From DYGT01 sp964607795 (GTDB lineage Bacteria; Patescibacteriota; Microgenomatia; UBA8517), in contig CAZSLA010000008.1 in assembly GCA_964607795.1 (NCBI GenBank), positions 1-31,173 on the forward strand: DNA of 31,173 nucleotides. Reading direction: 5' to 3'. Both the position numbers and the translations under genes were made by a program. This document shows positions 17,153 through 24,288 of this stretch, one piece after another. Numbering within the stretch: position 1 is the first letter of the stretch; each line of letters starts with the position of its first letter. The notes under the pieces are model-generated. The model saw only the letters and a list, made by a program, of their open reading frames with translations, was not told where the DNA came from and made no database searches.

Positions 17153-17156
17153 AAAG

Positions 17157-17495
17157 ATGAGTAAAATATTTTACGACCACTTAATTGATTTAACTGAGGT
17201 GGAGAAAAAGATTAAAAAAATCGCCAAAACCCCCGAGGAACGTGAGGAGATTTACCACTTGGTAGATGAGATTATTCACCACCGCGTGATCGGCTGCATC
17301 TTAGATGAATTGCCGCAAAAAAACCATCAGGAATTTTTGTGTGAATTTTGCAAACAGCCGCACGATGAAGGGCTTTTAGCGTATCTAGGTGAGCACATTG
17401 GCCACGACATCCGCGAGTTTATAAAAAAACAGATCCATATGCTTACGCTTGAGCTTTTGGACTACATGGAAAAGCAAACCCGACCGGCTTCATAA
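17157..17495 (+). CDS. Small unknown His-rich helical protein
   Basis: 112 aa; family not recognised. It appears all-helical, without signal or membrane segment. Residues about 20-45 carry HLVDEIIHHRV, followed by LCEFCKQPHDEG with a C-x2-C pair (about 61-64) plus His, and IGHDIREFI. Several His and two Cys could bind metal, but no known motif fits. Last gene of the gltX operon by spacing (4 bases after the previous stop). A T-rich stretch, then a repeat element, follows. Confidence 0.65.
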   Translation: MSKIFYDHLIDLTEVEKKIKKIAKTPEEREEIYHLVDEIIHHRVIGCILDELPQKNHQEFLCEFCKQPHDEGLLAYLGEHIGHDIREFIKKQIHMLTLELLDYMEKQTRPAS

Positions 17496-17521
17496 ATTTT
17501 CTTCTTATTCTTGCTTTTTTC

Positions 17522-17587
17522 TTACTATATCTGCTCATAAAGCTGATAGAGCCAAGAAAGTAATGGGCTTTAGCCCAAGGCTTTCTT
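17522..17587 (+). repeat. Interspersed repeat element copy 2 with nested hairpin
   Basis: TTACTATATCTGCTCATAAA (17522-17541) is identical to copy 1 at 6714. It is followed by an outer stem AAGAAAG/CTTTCTT (17554-17560 with 17581-17587) enclosing GGGC-TTTA-GCCC (17565-17576). The core GCTTTAGCCC is shared with copy 1, while the flanking stem arms differ in sequence but both pair. Confidence 0.7.
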
Positions 17588-17626
17588 TCTGCAATTTGTA
17601 AGACTTGTTAAAAGGAGGAAGAATAA

Positions 17627-18006
17627 TTGAGTAGTGAAGGACGAAAAAACAAAGATACATATAGCGGTAGTTGAAGACGATCAAGCCATCTTGAGTGCGA
17701 TTAGTTTGGCGCTTTAGGAAAGGGGCTATAAAGTAACCCCCTTTGATTGTGTGCGCGATTTTTTGCGTTTTTTAAAAAAATACTTTGCCAGATATGGCCA
17801 TTTTGGATATGGTGCTTTCTGATATGGACGGTTGGGTAATTGTTCAAAAAATAAAAAAGACCAGGCCAAAAGCAATTACCGTGCTAATGGTTTCGGCACA
17901 TCACGGAGTTCTTGATTCAATTAATAAAAGTAGTGTGAATTCGTTTTTTGCAAAGTTTTTTGACACGTCCAAGCTTTTGCAAGAACTCAAGCCGCTTGGT
18001 GTATAA
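17627..18006 (+). pseudogene. Decayed stand-alone response-regulator receiver (CheY-like)
   Basis: Three frames together encode a receiver domain: IAVVEDDQAIL with the acidic pair, ILDMVLSDMDGW with the phospho-acceptor Asp, MVSAHH at the Thr/Ser position and FFAKFF with the conserved Lys. Three lesions break it: one extra base in the A6 run 17644-17649, TAG at 17715-17717 where GAG is expected, and one extra base in the T6A7 run 17768-17780. An ideal AGGAGG (17613-17618) lies 8 bases before TTG 17627, one of the few strong Shine-Dalgarno sites here. No kinase or output domain is adjacent. Homopolymer errors could explain the indels but not the substitution. Confidence 0.85.
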
Positions 18007-18007
18007 T
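18002..18007 (+). promoter_or_regulatory. -10 box of the DUF4258 gene, leaderless
   Basis: TATAAT overlaps the stop codon of the decayed receiver gene. Six T residues separate it from ATG 18014, so +1 falls on the start codon by the rnpB ruler. TTGCAA (17977-17982) with a 19-base spacer is a possible weak -35. Confidence 0.65.
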
Positions 18008-18013
18008 TTTTTT

Positions 18014-18349
18014 ATGGATCAAAACTTCGGGGGCGTCATCTGGACCAATCATGCTTTGGAAAGGCTCAGGCAAAGAGGCATCAGGCAAGGTAATGCTTGG
18101 GCAACGTTCAATAGCCCGGACCAATCCCGCTATGCCAAATCCAAAGGGGCCTGGATTTATTACAAAATTTATGGCACCGAAAAAATAGAAGTGGTTGCCA
18201 AAAAAAATGAAGCGGGCAAGTGGCTCATTTTATCCGTCTGGTCCAGGCCGGTTTATGCAAAACATACCTATCCGCAAAAACCAGAAAAACAAACATGCGC
18301 TCAAGGATCTGTGCTGAGGCTTTTTAAAAAAATATTTAAAGTGCGATGA
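18014..18349 (+). CDS. DUF4258 family protein
   Basis: 111 aa. The N-terminal half fits DUF4258: WTNHALERLRQRGIRQGNAW, then spaced strands YYKIYGTEKIEVVAKK and WLILSVWSRPVY. The tail (about 85-111) is basic (KKIFKVR). DUF4258 proteins are small and their biochemical role is not established; some occur near toxin-antitoxin-like pairs, but no antitoxin-like partner is seen here. The start is fixed by the TATAAT-T6-ATG arrangement; a longer frame upstream runs through the decayed receiver. Coupled by ATGA to the next gene. Confidence 0.75.
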   Translation: MDQNFGGVIWTNHALERLRQRGIRQGNAWATFNSPDQSRYAKSKGAWIYYKIYGTEKIEVVAKKNEAGKWLILSVWSRPVYAKHTYPQKPEKQTCAQGSVLRLFKKIFKVR

Positions 18350-18675
18350 AGTGGTTTATCCTTACTGTTTTAGCCTTTTGTTTTTATTTGGTTTTGCTGC
18401 CTCACATCAATAGCCTTACCCACCCGTGTTTGATAAATTATGATCCCTTGGGCTGCGACGCACGGCCGATTTTTGACCGCTTTTTGCTTTTGGAGGTTGT
18501 AGGCTTTTTTGTTTTTGGCATTTTTTCCTATTTGCTTTATAGAACAAGAAAGATCGAGCTTACGGTATTTTTTACTTTGCTTTTTGTTTTTGTGGCTTTG
18601 GTAATCGGCAATTATTACCGCTACATCCCCATGTTTTTCAACCAAACCCAAAAAGTCAATATCATTTTAGAGTAA
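18346..18675 (+). CDS. Small membrane protein, three predicted TM segments
   Basis: 109 aa; family not recognised. Hydrophobic segments lie at about 3-20, 46-64 and 71-91. The loop between the first two is cysteine-containing (HPCLINYDPLGCDARP), which could form a disulfide if it faces outside. ATG overlaps the DUF4258 stop as ATGA, so the two are translated together and may act together. No function can be assigned. Confidence 0.65.
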   Translation: MKWFILTVLAFCFYLVLLPHINSLTHPCLINYDPLGCDARPIFDRFLLLEVVGFFVFGIFSYLLYRTRKIELTVFFTLLFVFVALVIGNYYRYIPMFFNQTQKVNIILE

Positions 18676-18717
18676 TTAGCTTTTTTGTGTTAAAATTGAG
18701 CCTGATAAGTTTAGCAT

Positions 18718-18791
18718 TGCCCGGTCGTCTAATGGTAGGACAGCGGACTTTGGATCCGCTAATTGGGGTTCGAATCCCTGCCGGGCAGCCA
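18718..18791 (+). tRNA. tRNA-Gln (anticodon UUG), CCA encoded
   Basis: The acceptor stem TGCCCGG/CCGGGCA (18718-18724 with 18781-18787) is followed by discriminator G and encoded CCA. The anticodon arm GCGGA-CTTTGGA-TCCGC places TTG at the anticodon, and the T loop is TTCGAAT. 74 nt, no intron. No clear promoter assigned; TAAAAT at 18691-18696 is a candidate. Confidence 0.97.
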
Positions 18792-18845
18792 GTACCTATA
18801 GTGTCAACTCAGACCTTTACCCTTAAAATAGCTTATAGGGTTCTA

Positions 18846-19196
18846 ATGCGGAATATTTTAAGCAACATTACCATTGGGAAGAATTTTACCAAATCTCGTG
18901 TAAGGTTGAAGAACCTCTGGAATTGTTACAGAACCATCTTTATTTTGGTTTTGTTCAAGAATGGCAATTATTGTCCTACCGGTGGGGTGGAAGATGGGGA
19001 GACACCCGAAGAGTCGGTTATTCGGGAGGTACAAGAAGAATTAAGTCTGGATTGTGAGGTAGTAAGATTACTTTTTTCAGTAGAAAGTTCCCCTGGTGGC
19101 AATAAAGACCCATACTTTTTGTGTCGTGCCGATAGCGGAGCAATTGTCCGAAATGTATCGCGTCCTAAATACTTTAAGACAAGCCCTTCAGTGTAG
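18846..19196 (+). pseudogene. Probable Nudix hydrolase remnant
   Basis: The open frame from ATG 18846 (116 aa) holds a nearly complete Nudix box, GGVEDGETPEESVIREVQEE, with Ser at the last Gly position. What precedes it is not a typical Nudix N-terminus. The neighbouring frame is also open from about 18839 to 18970 and ends in EWQLL, just where WxLP would be expected before TGGVEDGE. That suggests a one-base indel near 18965-18980. The C-terminus is also short after the box. TATAGG lies 6 bases before the ATG, so a small intact protein cannot be excluded. Codon use looks less regular than in the neighbours. It begins 55 bases after tRNA-Gln. Confidence 0.6.
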
Positions 19197-19215
19197 TTTT
19201 CCGGAGAATTGCGAT

Positions 19216-19221
19216 TATAAT
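19216..19221 (+). promoter_or_regulatory. -10 box of the HAD-like gene, leaderless spacing
   Basis: A perfect TATAAT inside the palindrome ATTATAAT, with 5 bases to ATG 19227. No Shine-Dalgarno. Confidence 0.65.
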
Positions 19222-19226
19222 AAAAC

Positions 19227-19907
19227 ATGACTGAAGATGTAGGATTGTTGGACTGGATTAGCCCGGGGCATATTGATTTTTATAGAACAAGGGAAAGCCT
19301 GGGGCAAAGATCTATTGAATGCAGGAAAATTGCCGAAGGCGGCGCCAATCCGGATTTATACAAAATATTTGAACGCAGCATTATGGGGAATAGATTGCCA
19401 GACAAAACCCACGCTTCGAACCCACAGTATTTGTCGGAATATGAAAAAAGCCTCCTGGTTGGTAATGCAAAAGTTTTAGTAGTCATGGATTTTGACGGCG
19501 TTATGGTGAGCCCTGTCCATGTCCAAAAGGCAGGCTTTGAGCGGATATTTTTATTCACAAGGTTAGTCAAGGCTGCCGATAAACTAGTGCTTTGGACCAA
19601 CAGACTTATGCCTGACAAAGGTAAGCTGGCACAAAGTGGCACCTTTCCTTTTCTGGGAGCCAACCTGGCCAAGAGGATCGAGGACTTGGGTAGAGACCAG
19701 ACGGGATCAACCAACGTGGAAGTCAGGGGCGGGAAAAGTAGGGGCGGAGCAAAGGAGCTTGGAAATATAATTCATGCGGATGACTATGACATGATTTATA
19801 TTATCGGCAGCTCCGGCTTTGACAGAAAAATTGTTACAAAATTAGCCTATACTACACCAGACCCCAGAAAAGTTGTGTATATGGACACCTGCCACTTTTT
19901 GTTTTGA
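19227..19907 (+). CDS. Unknown protein with HAD-like phosphatase core
   Basis: 226 aa; family not recognised. The central part has HAD features: KVLVVMDFDGVMV with D88-x-D90-G91 as nucleophile motif, LVLWTNR with a Thr-Asn pair (124-125) as motif II candidate, and a late ADDYDMIYIIGSSGFDRK that resembles motif IV (strand, Gly, later Asp). The N-terminal 75 residues show no known fold. Substrate unknown; the HAD assignment is from motif order only. Leaderless promoter. Lies between a Nudix remnant and the GH15-like gene. Confidence 0.6.
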   Translation: MTEDVGLLDWISPGHIDFYRTRESLGQRSIECRKIAEGGANPDLYKIFERSIMGNRLPDKTHASNPQYLSEYEKSLLVGNAKVLVVMDFDGVMVSPVHVQKAGFERIFLFTRLVKAADKLVLWTNRLMPDKGKLAQSGTFPFLGANLAKRIEDLGRDQTGSTNVEVRGGKSRGGAKELGNIIHADDYDMIYIIGSSGFDRKIVTKLAYTTPDPRKVVYMDTCHFLF

Positions 19908-19960
19908 TTGTCGGGGTATTGTTTCCAGGTTTTAAACTTTTAACTGAAATAGCGCTATAG

Positions 19961-19966
19961 TATAAA
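19961..19966 (+). promoter_or_regulatory. -10 box of the GH15-like gene
   Basis: TATAAA ends 7 bases before ATG 19974; the predicted leader is 0-1 base. TATAGT immediately upstream (19956-19961) is an alternative. Confidence 0.55.
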
Positions 19967-19973
19967 ATAACAT

Positions 19974-21032
19974 ATGGCCAGGGCGAGCTATGACGAATTA
20001 ATTAAGCGGCATTTAAGAATTTTAAAAAGCCTGCAAAGTAAATCCGGGCTGTTTTTGGCTTCAAAGCAAGACGTGCCAACAGGCTATGATAAAAGCTGGC
20101 TTAGGGATAATTTTTATGAAACACTTGCCTTTGAAGTGATCGGGGACTGGAAAACCATCGAGCGCACTTATAGGGCGATTTTAAATATCTTTCTCAAGCA
20201 CGAAGACAAGGTGGATATGGCCATTAAAAACAAGCCGCACCATAGCTATGAATACATACACGCGCGTTTTCATCCCGAAACTTTTGACGAATTTTGGGAA
20301 GAATGGGGTAATAAACAAAACGACGCGGTGGGCTGCATCTTGTTTCGCTTGGGTGAGCTTGAAATAAAAAATAAGCGCTCGGTGATTAAAACACCGGATC
20401 ATATCCGTATTGTCAATAAGCTTGTGAAATATTTAGCAGCAATCGAATATTGGAGGGATCTGGACTCGGGTATGTGGGAGGAGGATGAGGAGCTTCATGC
20501 CTCAAGTGTGGGAGCTTGTGTGGCCGGTCTGCGCTCCGTTTCCCGACTTTCATATATTGAAGTGCCGATTTCTTTGCTTAAAAAAGGCGAAAAAGCCCTA
20601 AGTGAGCTTTTGCCGCGGGAATCTGAGCGCAAATTTGTTGACCTTGCCCAGCTTTCTTTGATCTGGCCGTATGACGTGGTTAATGAAGAACAAAAAAAAC
20701 ATATTTTGAAAAACGTGGAATATCACCTCCTTAAAAAGCGTGGCGTTATCCGCTACAAGGGGGACCGGTATTACAATAAAAATCAAGACGGTGTAAGCGA
20801 AGAAGCCGAGTGGACTTTTGGCCTGTCCTGGCTGGCAATAATTTATCAAAAAATGGGGCTTAATGATAAGGCCGAGGAGCTTTTGAAAGACTTGATCGCC
20901 CAGGACACCAAAGACGGCATGCCCGAGCTATATTTTAGTAATAGCCCGGAATACAATGAAAACACGCCCCTGGGCTGGAGTGAGTCTTTGTTTATCGTGG
21001 CTTTGTATGAAATGAACGCCAGGCTTGATTAA
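19974..21032 (+). CDS. GH15-like (glucoamylase/phosphorylase-kinase-alpha-like) protein
   Basis: 352 aa with an alpha/alpha-barrel pattern of repeated helical pairs. Recognisable blocks are GYDKSWLRDNFYETLAF (37-53), WGNKQNDAVG (111-120), DSGMWEEDEELHASSVGACVAGL (164-186), the latter very like the eukaryotic phosphorylase kinase alpha segment, GVIRYKGDRYY, SEEAEWTFGLSWLA and PLGWSESLFIVALYEM. GH15 enzymes hydrolyse alpha-glucans from the non-reducing end using two Glu; E169 or E170 in WEE and a Glu in SEEAEW are candidates. No signal peptide, so it should be cytoplasmic. It may be catalytic or only sugar-binding. Confidence 0.8.
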   Translation: MARASYDELIKRHLRILKSLQSKSGLFLASKQDVPTGYDKSWLRDNFYETLAFEVIGDWKTIERTYRAILNIFLKHEDKVDMAIKNKPHHSYEYIHARFHPETFDEFWEEWGNKQNDAVGCILFRLGELEIKNKRSVIKTPDHIRIVNKLVKYLAAIEYWRDLDSGMWEEDEELHASSVGACVAGLRSVSRLSYIEVPISLLKKGEKALSELLPRESERKFVDLAQLSLIWPYDVVNEEQKKHILKNVEYHLLKKRGVIRYKGDRYYNKNQDGVSEEAEWTFGLSWLAIIYQKMGLNDKAEELLKDLIAQDTKDGMPELYFSNSPEYNENTPLGWSESLFIVALYEMNARLD

Positions 21033-21057
21033 ATAGATTTTTTCCAGCTTGGTGTGC

Positions 21058-21097
21058 TAGAATAGTTATTCCCCGTAACTTAAGGGGGATTTTTTTT
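21058..21097 (+). terminator. Terminator hairpin between the GH15-like gene and typA
   Basis: ATTCCCC/GGGGGAT (21068-21074 with 21084-21090, one G-U pair) is followed by a T run to 21097. A TAGAAT box (21058-21063) lies just upstream, so a transcript starting there would begin with the hairpin. The site most simply ends the GH15-like transcript, but might also attenuate typA. Confidence 0.65.
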
Positions 21098-21107
21098 GGA
21101 ATTAACT

Positions 21108-22925
21108 ATGCAAAAAATTATCAATATTGCCGTCATTGCCCACGTGGACCATGGAAAAACCACGCTTGTGGATGCCATTTTAAAGCAATGTCATGTATTT
21201 CGTGATAATGAGGAGGTAATGCAGCAAACCCAAATTATGGATCGCTTCGAGCTTGAACGCGAACGCGGTATTACAATCTTAGCCAAAAATTGCGCTGTAA
21301 ATTATAAAGATATCAAAATAAATATTATTGATACTCCTGGGCACGCGGATTTTTCCGGTGAGGTCGAGCGCACGCTGGGCATGGCAGATGGGGCGCTTTT
21401 AATTATAGATGCTCAAGAAGGCCCAATGCCGCAAACCAGGTTTGTCTTAAAAAAAGCCCTTGAACTTGGCCTCAAAATTATTGTGATTATCAACAAAATC
21501 GACAAGAAGTTTGCAAATCCGTCCTCTTCTATAGCCAAAGTGGAAAATCTGTTTTTGGAACTTGCGCAGGACCAGATGCAGCTTGATTTTCCAATTTTGT
21601 ATGCTGTCGGGCGCGAAGGCGCGGTCTATTATTCTTTACCTCGGGGAGAAAGTAAGGGCGATGTCACGCCGCTTCTGGAGACCATTAAAAAAGAAATTTC
21701 GCCAAAAACTTCAATTGACGGCTCCTTTAAAATGCTTGTGACCTCAATTGATTATGACCCTCATTTGGGAAGAATTGTGATAGGGAGAGTTCATCAAGGG
21801 GAAATCAAAGCGGGCGACAAAGTAAAGCTTGCGGGGCAAGAGACTTCTTTTATGGTAGAAAAGCTTTTTGTCTGGCAGGGCCTCGGTAGGGCAGAGGTTA
21901 AAAAAGCCCAAAGCGGTGAGATCGTATCTTTTTCCGGTATCCCTATAGCCAAAATTAATGATACGGTGGTAACTTCGGATACCAGCCCTTTGCCCGGTGT
22001 TGCCATTGGTGAGCCCACACTCCACATGAGCTTGGGGCCAAACACGTCGCCTTTTTCGGGCAAAGAAGGCAAATTCGTCACCGCCAGGCAGATTGAAGAG
22101 CGGCTCATGCGTGAGCTTGAAACAAACTTGAGCCTGAAAGTGGCTAAGCTGGGCAACGGTAAATTTGCTGTGTCCGGACGGGGGGAGCTCCATTTATCAA
22201 TCCTTTTGGAGACCATGCGACGGGAAGGCTATGAAATGGAAGTGGGCAAGCCGGAGGTGATTATTAAAGAAATAAACGGACAAAAATGCGAGCCTTATGA
22301 GGAAGTGTATATTATCGTGCCGAGTGTACACACCGGAGTTATTACCGAAGAATTTGGCAAAAGAGCGGCTCTGCTTACAAAAATGGAGCCTGTGGCAGAG
22401 AGTGAGGCTGAGTTTATATATATTATGCCCACACGCGGTTTGATTGGCCTTCGGAGCCATTTAAATACCGCGACTAAAGGCACCATTGTTTTCAATTCCA
22501 GCTTTTTGGACTACCGCCCGCTTGGTAAAGCCATGCCCAGAGGCCGGCGCGGAGCGCTTGTCGCGAGCCAAGGGGGAACTGCTTTGGCCTATGGACTTAA
22601 TAATGCCCAGGGCAGGGGTATTACTTTTATTGAGCCGGGGACGGAAGTCTATGAAGGCATGATAATCGGCATGAATGGCAAAGACGAAGACATTGCTATA
22701 AATGTTTGCAAAGGTAAGCAACTGACTAATATGCGAAGTAAAGCCTCGGACGGTGTGCTGCAGCTGACTCCGGCCACCGAGCTTTCCCTTGAGCAAGCGC
22801 TTGATTTCTTGAGCCAGGATGATTTGCTGGAGATCACGCCCGAAAACCTGAGACTTCGAAAAAGGCATTTGACCGAGCTTGAACGCAAGCGTGCAGCCAA
22901 AATAAGTGCATCTGCCAACATTTGA
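21108..22925 (+). CDS. typA: Translational GTPase TypA/BipA
   Basis: Ribosome-binding GTPase involved in ribosome assembly and stress adaptation. 605 aa from ATG 21108 (MQKIINIAVIAHVDHGKTTL); an in-frame TTG 12 bases upstream is less likely. G1 is AHVDHGKTT (11-19), switch I has RERGITI, G3 is DTPGHADFSGEVER and G4 is NKID. Domain III contains GRGELHLSILLETMRREGYEMEVGKP-type sequence, and the BipA-specific C-terminus starts after MPTRGLIGLRSHL. Full length for the family. The leader would be about 38 bases from TAGAAT 21058, longer than most here. Confidence 0.97.
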   Translation: MQKIINIAVIAHVDHGKTTLVDAILKQCHVFRDNEEVMQQTQIMDRFELERERGITILAKNCAVNYKDIKINIIDTPGHADFSGEVERTLGMADGALLIIDAQEGPMPQTRFVLKKALELGLKIIVIINKIDKKFANPSSSIAKVENLFLELAQDQMQLDFPILYAVGREGAVYYSLPRGESKGDVTPLLETIKKEISPKTSIDGSFKMLVTSIDYDPHLGRIVIGRVHQGEIKAGDKVKLAGQETSFMVEKLFVWQGLGRAEVKKAQSGEIVSFSGIPIAKINDTVVTSDTSPLPGVAIGEPTLHMSLGPNTSPFSGKEGKFVTARQIEERLMRELETNLSLKVAKLGNGKFAVSGRGELHLSILLETMRREGYEMEVGKPEVIIKEINGQKCEPYEEVYIIVPSVHTGVITEEFGKRAALLTKMEPVAESEAEFIYIMPTRGLIGLRSHLNTATKGTIVFNSSFLDYRPLGKAMPRGRRGALVASQGGTALAYGLNNAQGRGITFIEPGTEVYEGMIIGMNGKDEDIAINVCKGKQLTNMRSKASDGVLQLTPATELSLEQALDFLSQDDLLEITPENLRLRKRHLTELERKRAAKISASANI

Positions 22926-22949
22926 TTTTTAGCGAAGATCGGTTATAAT
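22922..22949 (+). promoter_or_regulatory. Promoter of the lytic transglycosylase gene
   Basis: TTGATT (22922-22927), a 16-base spacer and TATAAT (22944-22949). The -35 overlaps the typA stop. The predicted +1 near 22956 leaves a leader of about 28 bases, so this is one of the exceptions to leaderless spacing. Confidence 0.65.
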
Positions 22950-22983
22950 ACCCTGCTACCCAAAATCTGCTCCCTGCCCAATC

Positions 22984-23613
22984 ATGTGGCAAAGACACAC
23001 AAAAATTTCCCCCATTATGCTCAATGCGGCCATTTTAGCACTTGCGGCAGGAGTTTTATTTTTGGAAAGTCCTGAAATCAGCCTCACTACCCAAGCAGTC
23101 GTGGATTATAAAGAAATAAAAAGCGTTGAGGCAGATCCCACTTGGGAGGTACTTTTCGGCCGAGTTTTATCTGCCCAGACTGAGGCCAAAAACCCAAAAG
23201 CACTCAAGCCGGATCAAGCCCCCGAAGCCGCGAAGTCTGTAAGTTCTCCTCAGTCTCTTGCCCATGTAGGAAACATTACGGTGGAGCCGGTTGTATCCCA
23301 GGTAAACGCCAATATTGAAAACATAATTAGCCAGTTTGCAGCAGAATATGGCGTGAACGATGGAGTGATGCTTGCTATCGCGAGGTGTGAATCCGACCTT
23401 CAGCACAATGCTGCAAGCGGACCATACGCAGGACTGTTTCAGTTTTTAGCAAGCACCTGGTCCTCAAACCGCAGGCTTATGGGCATGGACCCCAGCCCCG
23501 AGCTTCGCTTTGACCCCGTTGAGGCCGCAAGAACGGCTGCATTTAAAATGGCAAGGGATGGCTTTGGCGCCTGGCCGGCTTGCAGCCGCAAGGCCTTAGC
23601 GCAAAATATCTAA
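22984..23613 (+). CDS. SLT-type lytic transglycosylase-like exported protein
   Basis: 209 aa. An N-terminal hydrophobic segment (about 11-28) exports or anchors it, followed by a low-complexity linker (about 65-105). A compact lysozyme-like domain (about 112-205) has LAIARCESDLQHNA with the catalytic Glu at E136, then GPYAGLFQFLASTWS, matching the SLT pattern of ESxxN/G and GLFQF. C135 and C199 could form a disulfide. Such enzymes cleave the glycan strands of peptidoglycan. Convergent with the phosphoribosyltransferase gene with an 18-base overlap. Confidence 0.88.
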   Translation: MWQRHTKISPIMLNAAILALAAGVLFLESPEISLTTQAVVDYKEIKSVEADPTWEVLFGRVLSAQTEAKNPKALKPDQAPEAAKSVSSPQSLAHVGNITVEPVVSQVNANIENIISQFAAEYGVNDGVMLAIARCESDLQHNAASGPYAGLFQFLASTWSSNRRLMGMDPSPELRFDPVEAARTAAFKMARDGFGAWPACSRKALAQNI

Positions 23614-24288
23614 AACACGCTTATCACTTACTTGGGAAAAATCCTGATAATAAAACCCCACGGCGCGCAGATTTTTGATGCTTTGCAGGCAAATGATTTT
23701 TGTGGCGTAGGGTCTGATTCCCGAAATAGACTTACATGCACACACCGGTGAGGCAAAAATGAGCTTTTTAGGCTGAAGCTTGTTTACATAGCGAAGGGCC
23801 GCGATGGCGGTGACTCCGGTTGCCAGCCCGTCGTCCACCACAATCACCACCCGGTTTTTAACTTTCAGCTTTTTGTTTCCTCGGAATTTTTTAATTCTTG
23901 CTTTAACATCCGAGCGCATTTTTATTATTTGTCTGGTTAAATGCGACGTTTCAAAATAGTTATGGCCAAGCTGGTTGACATCCAGATACGGCTCGAGATC
24001 TTCAGACATGGCCCCCACTCCAAATTCCGGGTGTAGGGGAAGGCTGATTTTTCTGGCTATGATGACTTCGTGGGGGACGCCAAGGATTGTACTTACCTCA
24101 TACCCCACAATCACCCCGCCTCTAGGGATGGATAATATGATCGGGTTATATTTTTTCAACCCCTTTAATTTTTCGGCCAGGAGTCTGCCCGCTTCGAAGC
24201 GGTCTTTATATATTTTTACTCTCCGTGTTAGCCGTCTCAATCCATTATAGCCGATTATTCCGAAAAAACCTGAAGTATCTGCCGGCAA
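23596..24288 (-). CDS. Phosphoribosyltransferase-domain protein
   Basis: 230 aa at most. A type I PRTase fold begins at DRFEAGRLLAEKL (about residue 30); IILSIPRGGVIVGYEVS follows, and the PRPP loop is VVIVVDDGLATGVTA, with two Asp followed by Gly-x-Ala-Thr-Gly. Related proteins are annotated only as phosphoribosyltransferases, sometimes fused to hydrolases; substrate unknown. The start is uncertain: ATG 24288 overlaps the upstream gene by 34 bases, whereas TTG 24240 would avoid this but lies only 3 bases after a TATAAT (24249-24244). The first 20 residues look unlike the family. Confidence 0.85.
   Translation of the reverse strand: MPADTSGFFGIIGYNGLRRLTRRVKIYKDRFEAGRLLAEKLKGLKKYNPIILSIPRGGVIVGYEVSTILGVPHEVIIARKISLPLHPEFGVGAMSEDLEPYLDVNQLGHNYFETSHLTRQIIKMRSDVKARIKKFRGNKKLKVKNRVVIVVDDGLATGVTAIAALRYVNKLQPKKLIFASPVCACKSISGIRPYATKIICLQSIKNLRAVGFYYQDFSQVSDKRVLDILR

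Noticed and set aside
17715..17717. UAG read as an amino acid in the receiver gene
   Set aside because: TAG ends recJ and other frames normally, and the gene also has two frameshifts, so recoding is not needed to explain it.
17960..17965. Perfect TTGACA as -35 of the DUF4258 gene
   Set aside because: It lies 36 bases before the TATAAT at 18002, about twice the workable spacer length.
18687..19196. Open frame starting before tRNA-Gln and running through it
   Set aside because: The first third is tRNA sequence read as protein. Only the part after the tRNA, holding the Nudix box, carries protein signal.
21744..22216. Two reverse open frames of 140-149 aa inside typA
   Set aside because: Shadows of the strongly conserved typA coding frame; no start signal or domain.
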